Of a DNA stretch of 64,000 bases, positions 23,288 through 31,765 are shown piece by piece (position 1 is the first letter of the stretch; the number at the start of each line of letters is the position of its first letter). Source of the DNA: Candidatus Gracilibacteria bacterium CG17_big_fil_post_rev_8_21_14_2_50_48_13 (GTDB lineage Bacteria > Patescibacteriota > Gracilibacteria > 1-14-2-50-48-13); contig PFFG01000004.1 in assembly GCA_002783265.1 (NCBI GenBank), positions 97,598 through 161,597 on the forward strand, read 5' to 3'. Below the pieces are notes generated by a model. It saw nothing but the letters and a program-made list of their open reading frames with translations. It did no database searches and was not told where the DNA came from. The translations under genes were made by a program, and so were the position numbers.

Positions 23288-24553
23288 ATGAACGAAAAGC
23301 AAGACCCAATTATAGGGACATGGTGGATATCAGATAAGCCAGAAAATAAGGTTCCAGGGAGTTTGGAAGTTGATGAGAAAAAACTGACCCTACTTGGAGC
23401 CTTTAACAGCTTTCCAAGTAGTGCCCTGATGGTATCAATTCTGGAAACTCCAGTTAAGGAGAATATGATAGTTGGAATTTCATCTAAAGGAGAATACTTC
23501 TCTCTCGAGTATTACAAAACACCCGCGCATACACAGTTGGCTTTTTCACGATCATTATCGCACAACGAAACTTATTCAATTTATAGAATTATAAAAGGAG
23601 GTCATTTTGATAATATAGATGAGCTCTCTTTTGATCATATCCGTGTAGAATTGCCTCATTTATTCCAGTGGTTTTCAAAAAGTGCTGTTAAAAGTGAAAT
23701 TTTATCAAAAGAAGAAAAGGGATTAGATACAATTTCAATTACATGTGATCTTAATAACCCCGAAAGAACAGTTCTGTATAGCGATGAACTAATTGAAGTG
23801 TCCTACAATATTGACCTGACGGTTCCAACTCTTCCACTGGATGATCTCCATATTTCTCAGAAAGGTATAGTAAAAATAGAATCAAAAATAAAGTCTATGC
23901 AGTTAGACTCCCTTTTATCAATTTTAAATAGCCTGATTAGGTTTTTACAAATAGGAATAGGTCAAAAATTGAAGCCTATAAAGATAACTGCACATATTGA
24001 TAAGAATAATGTTCAGGTACTATTGCCACCAAATCTGATTACGATAAAGAAACGATCTATACATGATATGATGTTTAGCTTTAGCGAAGTTGAGGGGTCA
24101 ATACAGGATATATTGCATAAGGTCATTAATTACAATCATGACTATGCTGATATCCTAAATCTTTACTCTGGATTAATAGAAGACAGTACTAAGAATATTC
24201 ACAATAGATTTAAAGATGCAGTAAGTTTTATTGAAGGCTTTGTTAAACAGAAATCTGGAGATAAAACCCTAGAGCAGGTATTCAAACTTTTTAATAAAGA
24301 ATATACAAATAGCAAAGGAGATACACTCTTACCAGCAGCAGATGTAAAAAAAATCATAGTCACTAGAGACAGATTGACCCACTTTTTTATGCATGAAAAA
24401 AAGTTAAAGCATGTTGTAGATGAAGAGTGCATTATTATTTACACAGACAAGTTGATCTTCTTAATAGAATTTGCCTTACTAAAAGATCTGGGACTTCACG
24501 ATGATCTTCTCGAAAAGTTTTATGAGAAACGTTCCAAAAGTGTACTATATTAA
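23288..24553 (+). CDS. ApeA-like HEPN-domain anti-phage protein
   Basis: A 421-residue protein. The N-terminal ~130 residues match the ApeA_NTD1 style: PIIGTWWISDKPENKVPGSL then KLTLLGAFNS. A middle region carries long beta stretches. The C-terminal ~150 residues are a helical HEPN-like domain with VTRDRLTHFFMH, giving R-x4-H (the family usually shows RNYLTHY), followed by IIIYTDKLIFLIEFALLKDLGL, the usual last helix. HEPN RNases of this kind cleave host RNA on phage infection and cause abortive infection. The start at 23288 (MNEKQDP) is chosen because the frame upstream to 23141 encodes nothing like the family. It is flanked by diverged repeats. The Arg-His pair is intact, so it is probably active. 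Confidence 0.75.
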   Translation: MNEKQDPIIGTWWISDKPENKVPGSLEVDEKKLTLLGAFNSFPSSALMVSILETPVKENMIVGISSKGEYFSLEYYKTPAHTQLAFSRSLSHNETYSIYRIIKGGHFDNIDELSFDHIRVELPHLFQWFSKSAVKSEILSKEEKGLDTISITCDLNNPERTVLYSDELIEVSYNIDLTVPTLPLDDLHISQKGIVKIESKIKSMQLDSLLSILNSLIRFLQIGIGQKLKPIKITAHIDKNNVQVLLPPNLITIKKRSIHDMMFSFSEVEGSIQDILHKVINYNHDYADILNLYSGLIEDSTKNIHNRFKDAVSFIEGFVKQKSGDKTLEQVFKLFNKEYTNSKGDTLLPAADVKKIIVTRDRLTHFFMHEKKLKHVVDEECIIIYTDKLIFLIEFALLKDLGLHDDLLEKFYEKRSKSVLY

Positions 24554-24556
24554 AAC

Positions 24557-24588
24557 ACCCCAAAACATTTGGGGTCTCCTCGGGAGAC
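24557..24588 (+). terminator. two overlapping hairpins after the HEPN gene
   Basis: ACCCCAAA/TTTGGGGT (24557-24575, 3-nt loop) shares two bases with GTCTCC/GGAGAC (24574-24588, 3-nt loop). Both stems are perfect. They begin four bases after the HEPN stop. No T-run follows, so termination is uncertain; mutually exclusive folding is possible. Confidence 0.5.
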
Positions 24589-24654
24589 TTGATGACACTG
24601 AGTTGGGAGTAACTTATCCCTGCTAGAATGATACGTTGCTCCTTTACTGTAGCA
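24576..24654 (+). repeat. diverged direct repeat, downstream copy
   Basis: Partner of 23111-23215 (blocks 24576-24593 and 24627-24654). It is followed by TGCGAAG and TATAAT (24684-24689) ahead of the unknown gene at 24770, the same order as in front of the HEPN gene. Confidence 0.55.
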
Positions 24655-24769
24655 GGTTTATCGAGGTTGCGAAGGCATTATTGTATAATCTTGCATACAG
24701 TTTTCCTGAACTTTATTTTTAGGATAAATCATGTACTATGTTTATATATTTTCATAAGAATATACCCAT

Positions 24770-25288
24770 ATGACATATTCTGCGCTGAACTTATTTGAAC
24801 TATTTAGCCAGCATAACCTCGGCCCTATACATATTATTTACTCTAACTCTAGCTCCTCTGTACATGCACACAAGTGTTGGTTGCCAGATTTAATCAAGAA
24901 AGTAACAGGTATTTCAGAAAAAAGTATCATTTCGATATTTATTCCATCCGTGGATATTTTAAGACAGCCCTCAGAGTCGCTTATTGACTTCAAAGAAAGA
25001 GTAGCTGAGGATTTACAGACGCGAATTGAAACAGAAAATATCAACTACGAAGATGTTCGTCTTATTAATACACCTTCACATATTTTTCCACTACATAAGG
25101 ATCTAATCTGCCAAATCTTTGGCAAAAAATTAACTATCACATATTTAGGAGAAACAAACCCTGTTGAATTACTGCGTATGCGTTTAGATGGATCACTCAA
25201 GAGTGTATTTATTGCAGGAGTTCCAGCACCAGTTATTTTTGATAGGAATAATACAGATGAAATTAGCTTTGAAATAGAGGATCTTTAA
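24770..25288 (+). CDS. hypothetical protein, 172 residues
   Basis: I do not recognise this protein. It is a soluble alpha/beta protein. The N-terminal part includes LGPIHIIYSNSSSSVHAHKC and IISIFIPSVDILRQP, then LIDFKERVAEDLQTRIE, and strand-like LTITYLGETNPVELLRMRL and SVFIAGVPAPVIFD at the end. It has no signal peptide or membrane helix. It follows the HEPN gene after 216 bases and has a similar promoter region, so it may be regulated in the same way. It converges on the DUF4160 gene, with 8 bases between stops. AT-rich codon use matches the rest of the island. Confidence 0.65.
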   Translation: MTYSALNLFELFSQHNLGPIHIIYSNSSSSVHAHKCWLPDLIKKVTGISEKSIISIFIPSVDILRQPSESLIDFKERVAEDLQTRIETENINYEDVRLINTPSHIFPLHKDLICQIFGKKLTITYLGETNPVELLRMRLDGSLKSVFIAGVPAPVIFDRNNTDEISFEIEDL

Positions 25289-25296
25289 CATATATT

Positions 25297-25554
25297 TTAT
25301 CCTAAACGTAAGCGATCACTTTCAAGTATCAGGTCTTGTAAATTCTTTTCGTCAGCAAAGAAGTCTTGTATTTTTTCAATATCAGACTTTTTTATGCTTC
25401 CATACTTGCTACTTAAAAACTTAATTTCAGGAATAGTAAATCTAACATCAAAGCTTCCTTGAGTTGATGTAACGTGAAAGTGTGCAGGTGAATGATCCTT
25501 GGAGTGAGTAGTTATTCTTAAGTCATTTATTCGTGCAATCGTACCTTTTTGCAC
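25297..25554 (-). CDS. DUF4160 family protein
   Basis: An 85-residue protein read from a GTG at 25554. The segment RITTHSKDHSPAHFHV followed by a short strand pair and a helix with a DFFADEKNLQDLI end matches DUF4160, small proteins often found near toxin-antitoxin and mobile loci. The frame remains open upstream to about 25665 without a usual start codon (HTPISSIRNLEFCLQEYL), so the true protein may be longer, or the gene may have lost its 5' end next to tRNA-Gln. Function is unknown. Confidence 0.7.
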   Translation of the reverse strand: MQKGTIARINDLRITTHSKDHSPAHFHVTSTQGSFDVRFTIPEIKFLSSKYGSIKKSDIEKIQDFFADEKNLQDLILESDRLRLG

Positions 25555-25703
25555 ATACTCTCGACCATTAATAATGGTTGTTCGAGAATTAAGATATTCC
25601 TGTAAGCAAAACTCAAGATTGCGTATGGAGGATATAGGAGTGTGTTCTACGTAAGGTCTAAAAAAATCTTTTCAACCCACCCAGGTCGCCCAGAACAAAT
25701 CGC

Positions 25704-25725
25704 CCCGTTCCCTATAGGGAATGGG
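25704..25725. repeat. 11-bp inverted repeat beside tRNA-Gln
   Basis: CCCGTTCCCTA (25704-25714) and TAGGGAATGGG (25715-25725) pair along their whole length with one G-T wobble. It lies 22 bases beyond the 3' end of tRNA-Gln on that gene's downstream side and could be its terminator or an integration-related site. Confidence 0.5.
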
Positions 25726-25746
25726 TCTTCAGAACCGCGCACTAGT

Positions 25747-25820
25747 TGGCTCGGGGAAAGGGAATCGAACCCCTATTAAAGGCTTCAAAGGCCTCTGTCC
25801 TACCGTTAGACGATCCCCGA
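25747..25820 (-). tRNA. tRNA-Gln (anticodon TTG)
   Basis: Read on the minus strand: acceptor TCGGGGA/TCCCCGA, D-stem GTC/GAC around TAACGGTAG, anticodon stem GAGGC/GCCTT with loop CTTTGAA (anticodon TTG at 34-36), T-arm AGGGG-TTCGATT-CCCTT, discriminator G and an encoded CCA (25747-25749). It closes the right side of the accessory island; tRNA genes are common integration points. Confidence 0.95.
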
Positions 25821-25934
25821 ATGTGCAGGCAATCTAGCATGAGATTTTTGCTTCTGCAAGCCATGTTCCGCATTTTTCCTTGGAGGTGAACAGCTTGCAC
25901 TGCATACTTTAGGTATAAATTATTTCAACCTACA

Positions 25935-26804
25935 ATGCGCACCTATATTCTCCCTATTTTGCTGAGTGCTATACTTCTTTCAAGTTGTATGGGGCCCTCA
26001 CCTGCCAAGGATGCAGGTCGCGACGCTACTATGTCTGGTTCTACAACCGTAGAAACCGGCTCCGGTGCGGATATTTCGGCAAAAAATATCGATCTCTTTG
26101 CAGATCTGGATAAGGTGCAGGCGACGGGTGCAAGTGTGACCTATGCACAGGATGGCTCCCTGGGGTATATCGCTCGGCCTGCTCGACCTGGCGTCTATCC
26201 AGCTGTGGTGATGATTCATGAATGGTGGGGGCTCAATGATCATATCAAAAATATGGCGCGCATTCTCGCCGATGAGGGGTATGTGGTTTTGGCCGTTGAT
26301 CTCTACCAGGGCGAAGTGGCAACTGATCCTGCTGTGGCGGGAAAGAAGGCTGGTGAGGTGCGGGAAAATCCGGCACCGGCTCTCGCTAATATGCAGGCAG
26401 CAGTGGCCTATTTACGCACGCAGCCAGATGTACAATCGGAGAAAATCGCCTCCCTCGGGTGGTGTTTTGGTGGCCAGCAATCACTGAATTTAGCGCTGGG
26501 TTCAAAGGATCTCGCGGCTACGGTCATCTATTATGGAAATCTTGTGACCGACGCGGAACGTTTGGCCTCCATTACTTGGCCTGTTCTTGGTATATTTGGA
26601 GAGACGGATACTTCTGTTCCAGTAGAGTCTGTTCGGGCCTTTGAATCTGCTCTCAAGACTGCAGGTGTAGAGCAAAAAATCTATGTCTATCCTGGTGTTG
26701 GTCACGCCTTTGCAAATCCTTCGGGGCAGCGGTATGCGCCAAAGGAAACCGTGGATGCCTGGGAGAAAACGCTGAATTTCTTGCGAGCGCACCTGGGGGC
26801 TTAA
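25935..26804 (+). CDS. dienelactone hydrolase family lipoprotein
   Basis: A 289-residue protein with a lipoprotein signal (ILPILLSAILLSSC, lipobox LSSC at residues ~15-18). A Ser/Thr/Gly-rich linker and the DLH alpha/beta-hydrolase domain follow: VVMIHEWWGLNDHIKNMARI, LAVDLYQGEVATDP, nucleophile Cys in LGWCFGGQQSL, acid in FGETDTSVP and His in GVGHAFANP. The Cys-His-Asp triad is complete. It acts outside the membrane, on an unknown ester. It converges on the FMN reductase gene, sharing four bases at the stops. Confidence 0.9.
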   Translation: MRTYILPILLSAILLSSCMGPSPAKDAGRDATMSGSTTVETGSGADISAKNIDLFADLDKVQATGASVTYAQDGSLGYIARPARPGVYPAVVMIHEWWGLNDHIKNMARILADEGYVVLAVDLYQGEVATDPAVAGKKAGEVRENPAPALANMQAAVAYLRTQPDVQSEKIASLGWCFGGQQSLNLALGSKDLAATVIYYGNLVTDAERLASITWPVLGIFGETDTSVPVESVRAFESALKTAGVEQKIYVYPGVGHAFANPSGQRYAPKETVDAWEKTLNFLRAHLGA

Positions 26805-27496
26805 GTCTCCTCGCGAAGGAATGCCTTGGAAAACTCCTTTGCTGCCTCTCTGTAGTGCTCGTCGGACTCGTCTTCTGCATTGTCCAGAAACTGCCAGTTC
26901 CAGGAAAGGGCCTCCGGCACGCGGAAGCCGAAGAAGGTGAGTACCTCCTTTTGAATACTTACCACTTCTTTTCCGCGCCAGTTATGGCCAACGGCGACGA
27001 TGCCGGCGTCGATATCCGCAACAATATTTTCCTCCCCGAGGCTCGAATGGCGGTTTTCAATCCAGGTCAGGCGCTCAAGGAGTTTTTGATAAATACTGTT
27101 CATCTGCCCCCAGCGCACAGATCCAAAGAACACAACGGCGTCGCTTGCAAGAAGCTCGCGGCTCACTTTCCAGAGCTCATCGGTGGGATTGTTCAGACTC
27201 GCCCAGCAGCGGTGCTGACCTGAAGGATTTTTTTCCTTACCTGCGAGGGCCGCTTCATTGAGGCCACAGGTATTCCCCCGGGCGGTGGACACATTGCCTT
27301 CGCAGGGGAAAATTGTGAGTTTTGAGACGTCAATCACCGTTACCTGCGTACCCACAAGCCGTGCAATAGCATGGGCAAGCTGCGTGCTTTTGGGCTGTTC
27401 ACCCCCATGTTCGCCACTCCATCGGTTGGACGTGGTCAAAAACAGCACACGTTTTTTCTCGCGTAAATGCGCAACCATCGGGGAAAGTCGGTCCAT
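26801..27496 (-). CDS. NADPH-dependent FMN reductase / flavodoxin-fold protein
   Basis: A 231-residue flavodoxin-fold protein. The N-terminal strand and phosphate-binding loop read RVLFLTTSNRWSG followed by STQLAHAIARLV. ASDAVVFFGSVRWGQMNSIYQKLLERL carries the flavin-binding segment of the NAD(P)H-dependent FMN reductase group (usual pattern 'aDgiifgtPvywg.~s..mK.flDR'). Cys residues in FPCEGNVS resemble the FPCxGC motif seen in multimeric-flavodoxin family members. It probably transfers electrons from NAD(P)H via FMN to quinones or metal/nitro compounds in the cytoplasm; the substrate is unknown. Confidence 0.8.
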   Translation of the reverse strand: MDRLSPMVAHLREKKRVLFLTTSNRWSGEHGGEQPKSTQLAHAIARLVGTQVTVIDVSKLTIFPCEGNVSTARGNTCGLNEAALAGKEKNPSGQHRCWASLNNPTDELWKVSRELLASDAVVFFGSVRWGQMNSIYQKLLERLTWIENRHSSLGEENIVADIDAGIVAVGHNWRGKEVVSIQKEVLTFFGFRVPEALSWNWQFLDNAEDESDEHYREAAKEFSKAFLREET

Positions 27497-27571
27497 AGGC
27501 CAATGTGAAGAATATGCTACCAGTATACCGAAAAATCCCTACAATGGCTCTGGAGTTTTTCACATTTTTCT

Positions 27572-28507
27572 ATGTCCTACGTCATTATATTTCTCAAGGG
27601 GCTTTGTATGGGCGCTGCCGATGTGGTGCCAGGTGTTTCCGGCGGCACCATTGCCTTCATTACGGGCATTTACGAGCGCCTACTCACCTGCATTGCCCAT
27701 GTGGATGGTACCCTGGTGCGCTATCTTCTGCGGGGAAAGTTTCTTGCTGCCTGGAAGCATCTAGATGCGGGCTTTTTGATTGCCCTGCTGCTCGGGATCG
27801 CTTCCTCGTTTTTGCTGCTGTCCCGCGTGGTGCTTTGGCTTATGGGAACATTTCCGCTGCTTTTCTGGGCGGCCATGGCGGGTCTTATTCTGGCGTCGAC
27901 GGTACTGGTGTGGCGGCAACTGAAATCTTGGAACTGGGCGTATATTCTTCCTTTGCTTCTTGGTCTTGCCTTTGCCTATACCATTTCTGTGGCAACCCCT
28001 GCCGAGACTCCCTCAGACCTTTGGTTCATTTTTTTCAGTGGCATGATCGCCATTTGTGCCATGATTCTCCCAGGTATTTCTGGAAGTTTTATTCTCCTCC
28101 TTCTGCAAAAGTATGAATTTATGATGCAGGCCATCAAAGACATGCAGATGCTCACCATTCTAGTGTTTGTTTTGGGCTGTGTGATCGGTCTTCTTTCTTT
28201 TGCGCGGGTGCTCAAGTTTTTGTTTGCACGTTTTCATGATGCGACGGTCATGGTCCTCGCGGGCTTTATGCTCGGCTCCTTGGTCAAGCTTTGGCCCTGG
28301 AAGCAGGTGCTTTCAACCTATGTGAACTCAAAGGGTGAAACCGTCCCCCTGATGCAGGCGAATATCTTGCCTGACGCCTACGCGCGCCTTGGTACGGATC
28401 CACAGACGACAGCGGTGATCATCACGTTTATTATTGCCTTTGCTCTTGTGTTAGTCTTGGAATTGCTTGCAAAACGCAAGGCAACCGTGCAGGTGATCCG
28501 AATATAA
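27572..28507 (+). CDS. popT: PopT/DUF368 polyprenyl-phosphate translocase
   Basis: A 311-residue membrane protein with about eight to nine hydrophobic segments. Two internally related signature motifs mark DUF368: GAADVVPGVSGGTIAFITGI at the N terminus and ILPGISGSFILLLL in the middle, consistent with an inverted repeat transporter fold. Characterised DUF368 (PopT) proteins return undecaprenyl phosphate to the cytoplasmic face for peptidoglycan and polymer synthesis. This fits a genome with S-layer and SpoIID-type cell wall genes. The start at 27572 has the pyrimidine-rich leader TTTTTCT. The umuDC promoter follows within 15 bases of its stop. Confidence 0.9.
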   Translation: MSYVIIFLKGLCMGAADVVPGVSGGTIAFITGIYERLLTCIAHVDGTLVRYLLRGKFLAAWKHLDAGFLIALLLGIASSFLLLSRVVLWLMGTFPLLFWAAMAGLILASTVLVWRQLKSWNWAYILPLLLGLAFAYTISVATPAETPSDLWFIFFSGMIAICAMILPGISGSFILLLLQKYEFMMQAIKDMQMLTILVFVLGCVIGLLSFARVLKFLFARFHDATVMVLAGFMLGSLVKLWPWKQVLSTYVNSKGETVPLMQANILPDAYARLGTDPQTTAVIITFIIAFALVLVLELLAKRKATVQVIRI

Positions 28508-28515
28508 ATTTTCTC

Positions 28516-28571
28516 TTGCATAGGTGAACACAGTATCACCTATAATCAGAATGTCCTTACACTCTGATTAT
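28516..28571 (+). promoter_or_regulatory. umuDC promoter with two nested inverted repeats
   Basis: TTGCAT (28516) and TATAAT (28541) are possible promoter boxes with a long, 19-base spacer. The first repeat, ATAGGTGA (28520-28527) and TCACCTAT (28536-28543) around 8 bases, lies between and onto the boxes, as an SOS operator would. The second repeat, ATAATCAGA (28542-28550) and TCTGATTAT (28563-28571) around 12 bases, runs from the -10 box to the umuD ATG (28570). Confidence 0.65.
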
Positions 28572-28971
28572 GCAACGCTATGTACCCACCTGTCCTTTGG
28601 TCCTGCCCACCGTCTCCTGTGGCTTCCCGAGCCCTGCCGAAGATACGCAAGAGGCGGCGCTTAACCTCCATTCCTACGCAGTTGCGAACCCTGCAGCGAC
28701 GTTTTTTGTCCGCGCCACCGGTCAGTCCATGGCAGGAGCGGGCCTTCTGGCTGGGGACATCCTGGTCGTGGATCGTTCGCGGGAGCCGCACACGGGTAAC
28801 ATCGTGGTCGCCCTTGTTGATGGGGAATTCCTTGTGAAACGCTATGTGGAGCGTAGTGGGCAGACTCTGCTGGAGCCCTGTCATCCGGCCTATCCCACCC
28901 TCCGCATCGATAATCGTGAGGATGTCAGCATTTGGGGAGTCGTAACCTTTGCCCTGCATGAGTACGCCTGA
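28570..28971 (+). CDS. umuD: UmuD-like translesion-polymerase subunit (S24 peptidase)
   Basis: A 133-residue protein of UmuD size without a DNA-binding domain. The scissile bond is Cys17-Gly18 (VSCGFPSPAED), the nucleophile Ser53 in GQSMAGAGL and the general base Lys90 in FLVKRYV, with Ser-Lys spacing of 37. On DNA damage, RecA filaments would trigger self-cleavage, and the trimmed dimer activates UmuC. It overlaps umuC by 14 bases (28958-28971). Promoter and operator are directly upstream. Confidence 0.93.
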   Translation: MQRYVPTCPLVLPTVSCGFPSPAEDTQEAALNLHSYAVANPAATFFVRATGQSMAGAGLLAGDILVVDRSREPHTGNIVVALVDGEFLVKRYVERSGQTLLEPCHPAYPTLRIDNREDVSIWGVVTFALHEYA

Positions 28972-30244
28972 TACCTTTGCCCTCGTCGACTGCAACAATT
29001 TTTTTGTTTCCTGCGAGCGCCTCTTTCAGCCTGAACTGCGAGGGAAGCCTGTTGTAGTCCTTTCCAATAATGATGGGTGCATTGTGTCGCGTTCTGGGGA
29101 AGCTAAAAAACTGGGTATTCCCATGGGAGGGGCATTCTATAAAGTGCGCGATATTGTGGCTCGGCACGGTGTGTGTTGGCGGTCGTCGAACTTTTCTCTG
29201 TATGGCGATCTTTCTCAGCGGGTAATGCGTATTTTGCAGAGTTTTGCGCGAGACGTGGAAGTCTACTCTGTGGATGAGGCGTTTCTTGCTTTCCCTTTCG
29301 TTCGGGAGGATATTGAGGATGTGGGGCGTCTTTTGACGCGTCAGGTGGAGATGTGGACGGGTATTCCTGTCAGCATAGGCTTTGCACCCAATAAAACTTT
29401 GGCGAAAATTGCGACGGATAGGGCAAAAAAACATCCGGCGGCGGGAGGTGTTTGCTCTTTGGTGCATGCGTCAGAAGAGCAGCGGAATGCAGTGCTCGCT
29501 GAGGTTCCCGTGGGGGATGTATGGGGTATTGGGCGCCGTATGGGGCCTTTTCTGATGCAGCAAGGTATTCAGACGGCCTACGATTTAAAACACGCTCCCG
29601 AGTGGCTGGTGCGCAAACATCTGACGGTGCAGGGCGCACGTCTGGTGCGGGAACTTCGAGGCGATGTGTGTTTTCCTCTGGCACGAACAGTGCCGAAAAA
29701 GACCATTGCCTCAACCCGGAGTTTTCGCCGGTATATCACGGACAAAAGGGAACTGGCGGAGGCTATTGCGACCTATGTGGGGCGGGCGGCCCGGCGTCTT
29801 CGCGGGCAGTCGTCCTATGCATCCCTGGTGACGGTGTACATTCGTACCAACCCCTTCAGTACCCGTTACCCGCAATATCATAAGTCAGCAACGGTGGCTG
29901 TCCCCGTGCCAACAGCCTCCACCCCGCGCCTCCTGACGTCGGCGCTCGCCGCTCTCGATACCATCTTCGCACCGGGATTCCACTATCAAAAGGCGGGAGT
30001 AATCTTCTCGGGTCTTTTGCCCATGCACGTATGGCAGCGCACCCTCTGGGGGGAAGGGGAGGCGGAGCAAGAGCAGGATGACGCCCTCATGCGGGCGTTG
30101 GACAGTATGAACAAGAAGTGGGGCGATGGCACGGTGTTTGTTGCACGGCAGGGGGTGCAGCAACCCTGGTCTATGCGGCAGGATCACAAGTCGCGCCGCT
30201 ATACTACTTCATGGCAAGAGCTCCTACACGTCAAGATATCCTAG
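28958..30244 (+). CDS. umuC: UmuC-like Y-family DNA polymerase
   Basis: A 428-residue Y-family polymerase: FALVDCNNFFVSCERLFQPEL with the first catalytic Asp, VVVLSNNDGCIVSRSGEAK, YSVDEAFLAF with the second acidic pair, and GIPVSIGFAPNKTLAKIATD. The C-terminal little-finger domain has RSFRRYITDKRELAEAI and the umuC-type ending (MRQDHKSRRYTTSWQELLHV). It inserts nucleotides opposite lesions with UmuD'. The start is placed at 28958 (MSTPDTFAL); an ATG nine bases earlier is possible. It overlaps umuD, so is translationally coupled. Confidence 0.95.
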   Translation: MSTPDTFALVDCNNFFVSCERLFQPELRGKPVVVLSNNDGCIVSRSGEAKKLGIPMGGAFYKVRDIVARHGVCWRSSNFSLYGDLSQRVMRILQSFARDVEVYSVDEAFLAFPFVREDIEDVGRLLTRQVEMWTGIPVSIGFAPNKTLAKIATDRAKKHPAAGGVCSLVHASEEQRNAVLAEVPVGDVWGIGRRMGPFLMQQGIQTAYDLKHAPEWLVRKHLTVQGARLVRELRGDVCFPLARTVPKKTIASTRSFRRYITDKRELAEAIATYVGRAARRLRGQSSYASLVTVYIRTNPFSTRYPQYHKSATVAVPVPTASTPRLLTSALAALDTIFAPGFHYQKAGVIFSGLLPMHVWQRTLWGEGEAEQEQDDALMRALDSMNKKWGDGTVFVARQGVQQPWSMRQDHKSRRYTTSWQELLHVKIS

Positions 30245-30314
30245 GTGGAGTTTCCAGAGAATCTGGGTATACTCACGCCCGTGTGTTGTGCGGTTTTAGA
30301 CAATAAATTGTTGT

Positions 30315-31346
30315 ATGCAGACCTATTCCGAGAAGAGATTGCTTGCTATTGCGGGTTTTGTGGTGCTGTTTCTGGGTGCCATGCTTGTCTCTCCTCCGGC
30401 GCGCGCGGAGTCCACGTCCATCGATGTGCTCCCGTCTTTTGCGACGGCTGAGGAGCCACGCGTACGCGTGAAACTCAGTGTGCCAGAGAGGCCAGTGCAC
30501 ACTTTCGTGTCGCAGGCAGATGTTCGAGTGACTCTGGGGCCACGCGAAATCGTTGTGCCAGCGGGTGAAACAATTTTTATAAGCAGCCGCGATGGAACTC
30601 TGCGCCTGCGCACCTCCTCCCGTTTGATGCGTGCAAAAGAGTTGCTGCTCACGCCTGTGACCAATACGCCCGTGACGATTTCCAGTTGGAATCGCATTCC
30701 TGCCTGGGATACGAAAAAAGTGTATAACGATAATCAGTTTCTGGGCTCCCTGCATCTATACCCGGAAGCAAAAAATAAGCTTCTCGTGGTCAATGACATC
30801 GATGTGGAAAATTACATGCGCGGTGTCGCAGAAGTGCCAGAGCAGGATGAAACGGAAAAACGGAAGGCCCTTGCCGTCGTTTCCCGCAGTTATGTGGCGT
30901 ACTACATCAGTGGTCTCGAAAAAAAGTTCGACGATGCGCGGTACAATGCCAGTGATAATCCAGAGATTTTTCAAAAGTACCTTGGGTACGGGTTTACCCT
31001 GAGAAGCCCCAAATGGCAGGAGGCACTTGTTGCAACGAAAGGGCTTGTGCTCGCCTACAAGGGAGAAGTACTCCGGGCAGCGTACTCCAGCTGTACTGAT
31101 ACAACGGGGCTGAGAAAACTTCCCCGGGAAATAGGATGGGGGGGATACTTTGAAAAGACGAAGGAAGTGTATGCTGCGGTGCTCGACACCCAGGGTGTCG
31201 ACCCTGTGCGCAGCGAAAAAAACCAGTGTGGACACGGGGTAGGACTCTCCGGACTGGGTGCCACCAACATGGCGAAGGAGGGGAAAACCTACACGGATAT
31301 TCTGAATTACTACTACAAGGCCATCACGTTTGCATCTATTGATTAA
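30315..31346 (+). CDS. SpoIID/LytB domain protein (exported)
   Basis: A 343-residue protein with an N-terminal signal/anchor (LLAIAGFVVLFLGAMLVSPP then ARA). The C-terminal half is a SpoIID domain: YMRGVAEVPEQDETEKRKAL, AVVSRSYVAYY, a middle insert, AYSSCTDTTGLR and the ending CGHGVGLSGLGATNMAKEG, which matches the usual GHGVGLSQxGA. SpoIID proteins are lytic transglycosylases that cleave peptidoglycan glycan strands; here the role is probably cell-wall remodelling, not sporulation. DUF2177 follows 8 bases later on the same strand. Confidence 0.88.
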   Translation: MQTYSEKRLLAIAGFVVLFLGAMLVSPPARAESTSIDVLPSFATAEEPRVRVKLSVPERPVHTFVSQADVRVTLGPREIVVPAGETIFISSRDGTLRLRTSSRLMRAKELLLTPVTNTPVTISSWNRIPAWDTKKVYNDNQFLGSLHLYPEAKNKLLVVNDIDVENYMRGVAEVPEQDETEKRKALAVVSRSYVAYYISGLEKKFDDARYNASDNPEIFQKYLGYGFTLRSPKWQEALVATKGLVLAYKGEVLRAAYSSCTDTTGLRKLPREIGWGGYFEKTKEVYAAVLDTQGVDPVRSEKNQCGHGVGLSGLGATNMAKEGKTYTDILNYYYKAITFASID

Positions 31347-31354
31347 TCTCTCCT

Positions 31355-31765
31355 ATGCTCGAAACCTTAAAACTCTACGCGGCAACGCTCCCCATTTTTC
31401 TCGCCATTGATATGATCTGGCTTGGTGTGATAATGGCAGGCTTTTATAACTCTGAACTGGGTGCCCTCGCGCGCCGGTCGGGTGAGGCACTTGCGCCCCA
31501 TTGGCCCTCTGCGCTCCTGGTCTATTTTTTGATCCCCTTAGGTATTGTGCTCTATGTTGTACCGAAAGGTGCGGGTGACCCTTTGGCCACTGCTCTTTGG
31601 GGAGCGCTCTTTGGCCTCATTTTGTATGGGGTGTACGATCTGACGAATTACGCGACGCTGGCAGGTTGGCCTGCGCGCCTCGTGGTGGTCGATATGCTCT
31701 GGGGGGCCGTTGTTTGTGGTATTGTTGCACTTATCGCAAGTTACATCGCTCCGCTTATGCGCTAG
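31355..31765 (+). CDS. DUF2177 family membrane protein
   Basis: A 136-residue protein with four hydrophobic segments. [20 protein letters not shown] at the start, [15 protein letters not shown], and [20 protein letters not shown] with the WG-VVCG ending are the DUF2177 signature. Function is unknown; the family is often near lipid or fatty-acid enzymes. The leader is TCTCTCCT with no Shine-Dalgarno sequence. Its stop overlaps the last 11 bases of the convergent DUF1295 gene. Confidence 0.85.
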   Translation: MLETLKLYAATLPIFLAIDMIWLGVIMAGFYNSELGALARRSGEALAPHWPSALLVYFLIPLGIVLYVVPKGAGDPLATALWGALFGLILYGVYDLTNYATLAGWPARLVVVDMLWGAVVCGIVALIASYIAPLMR

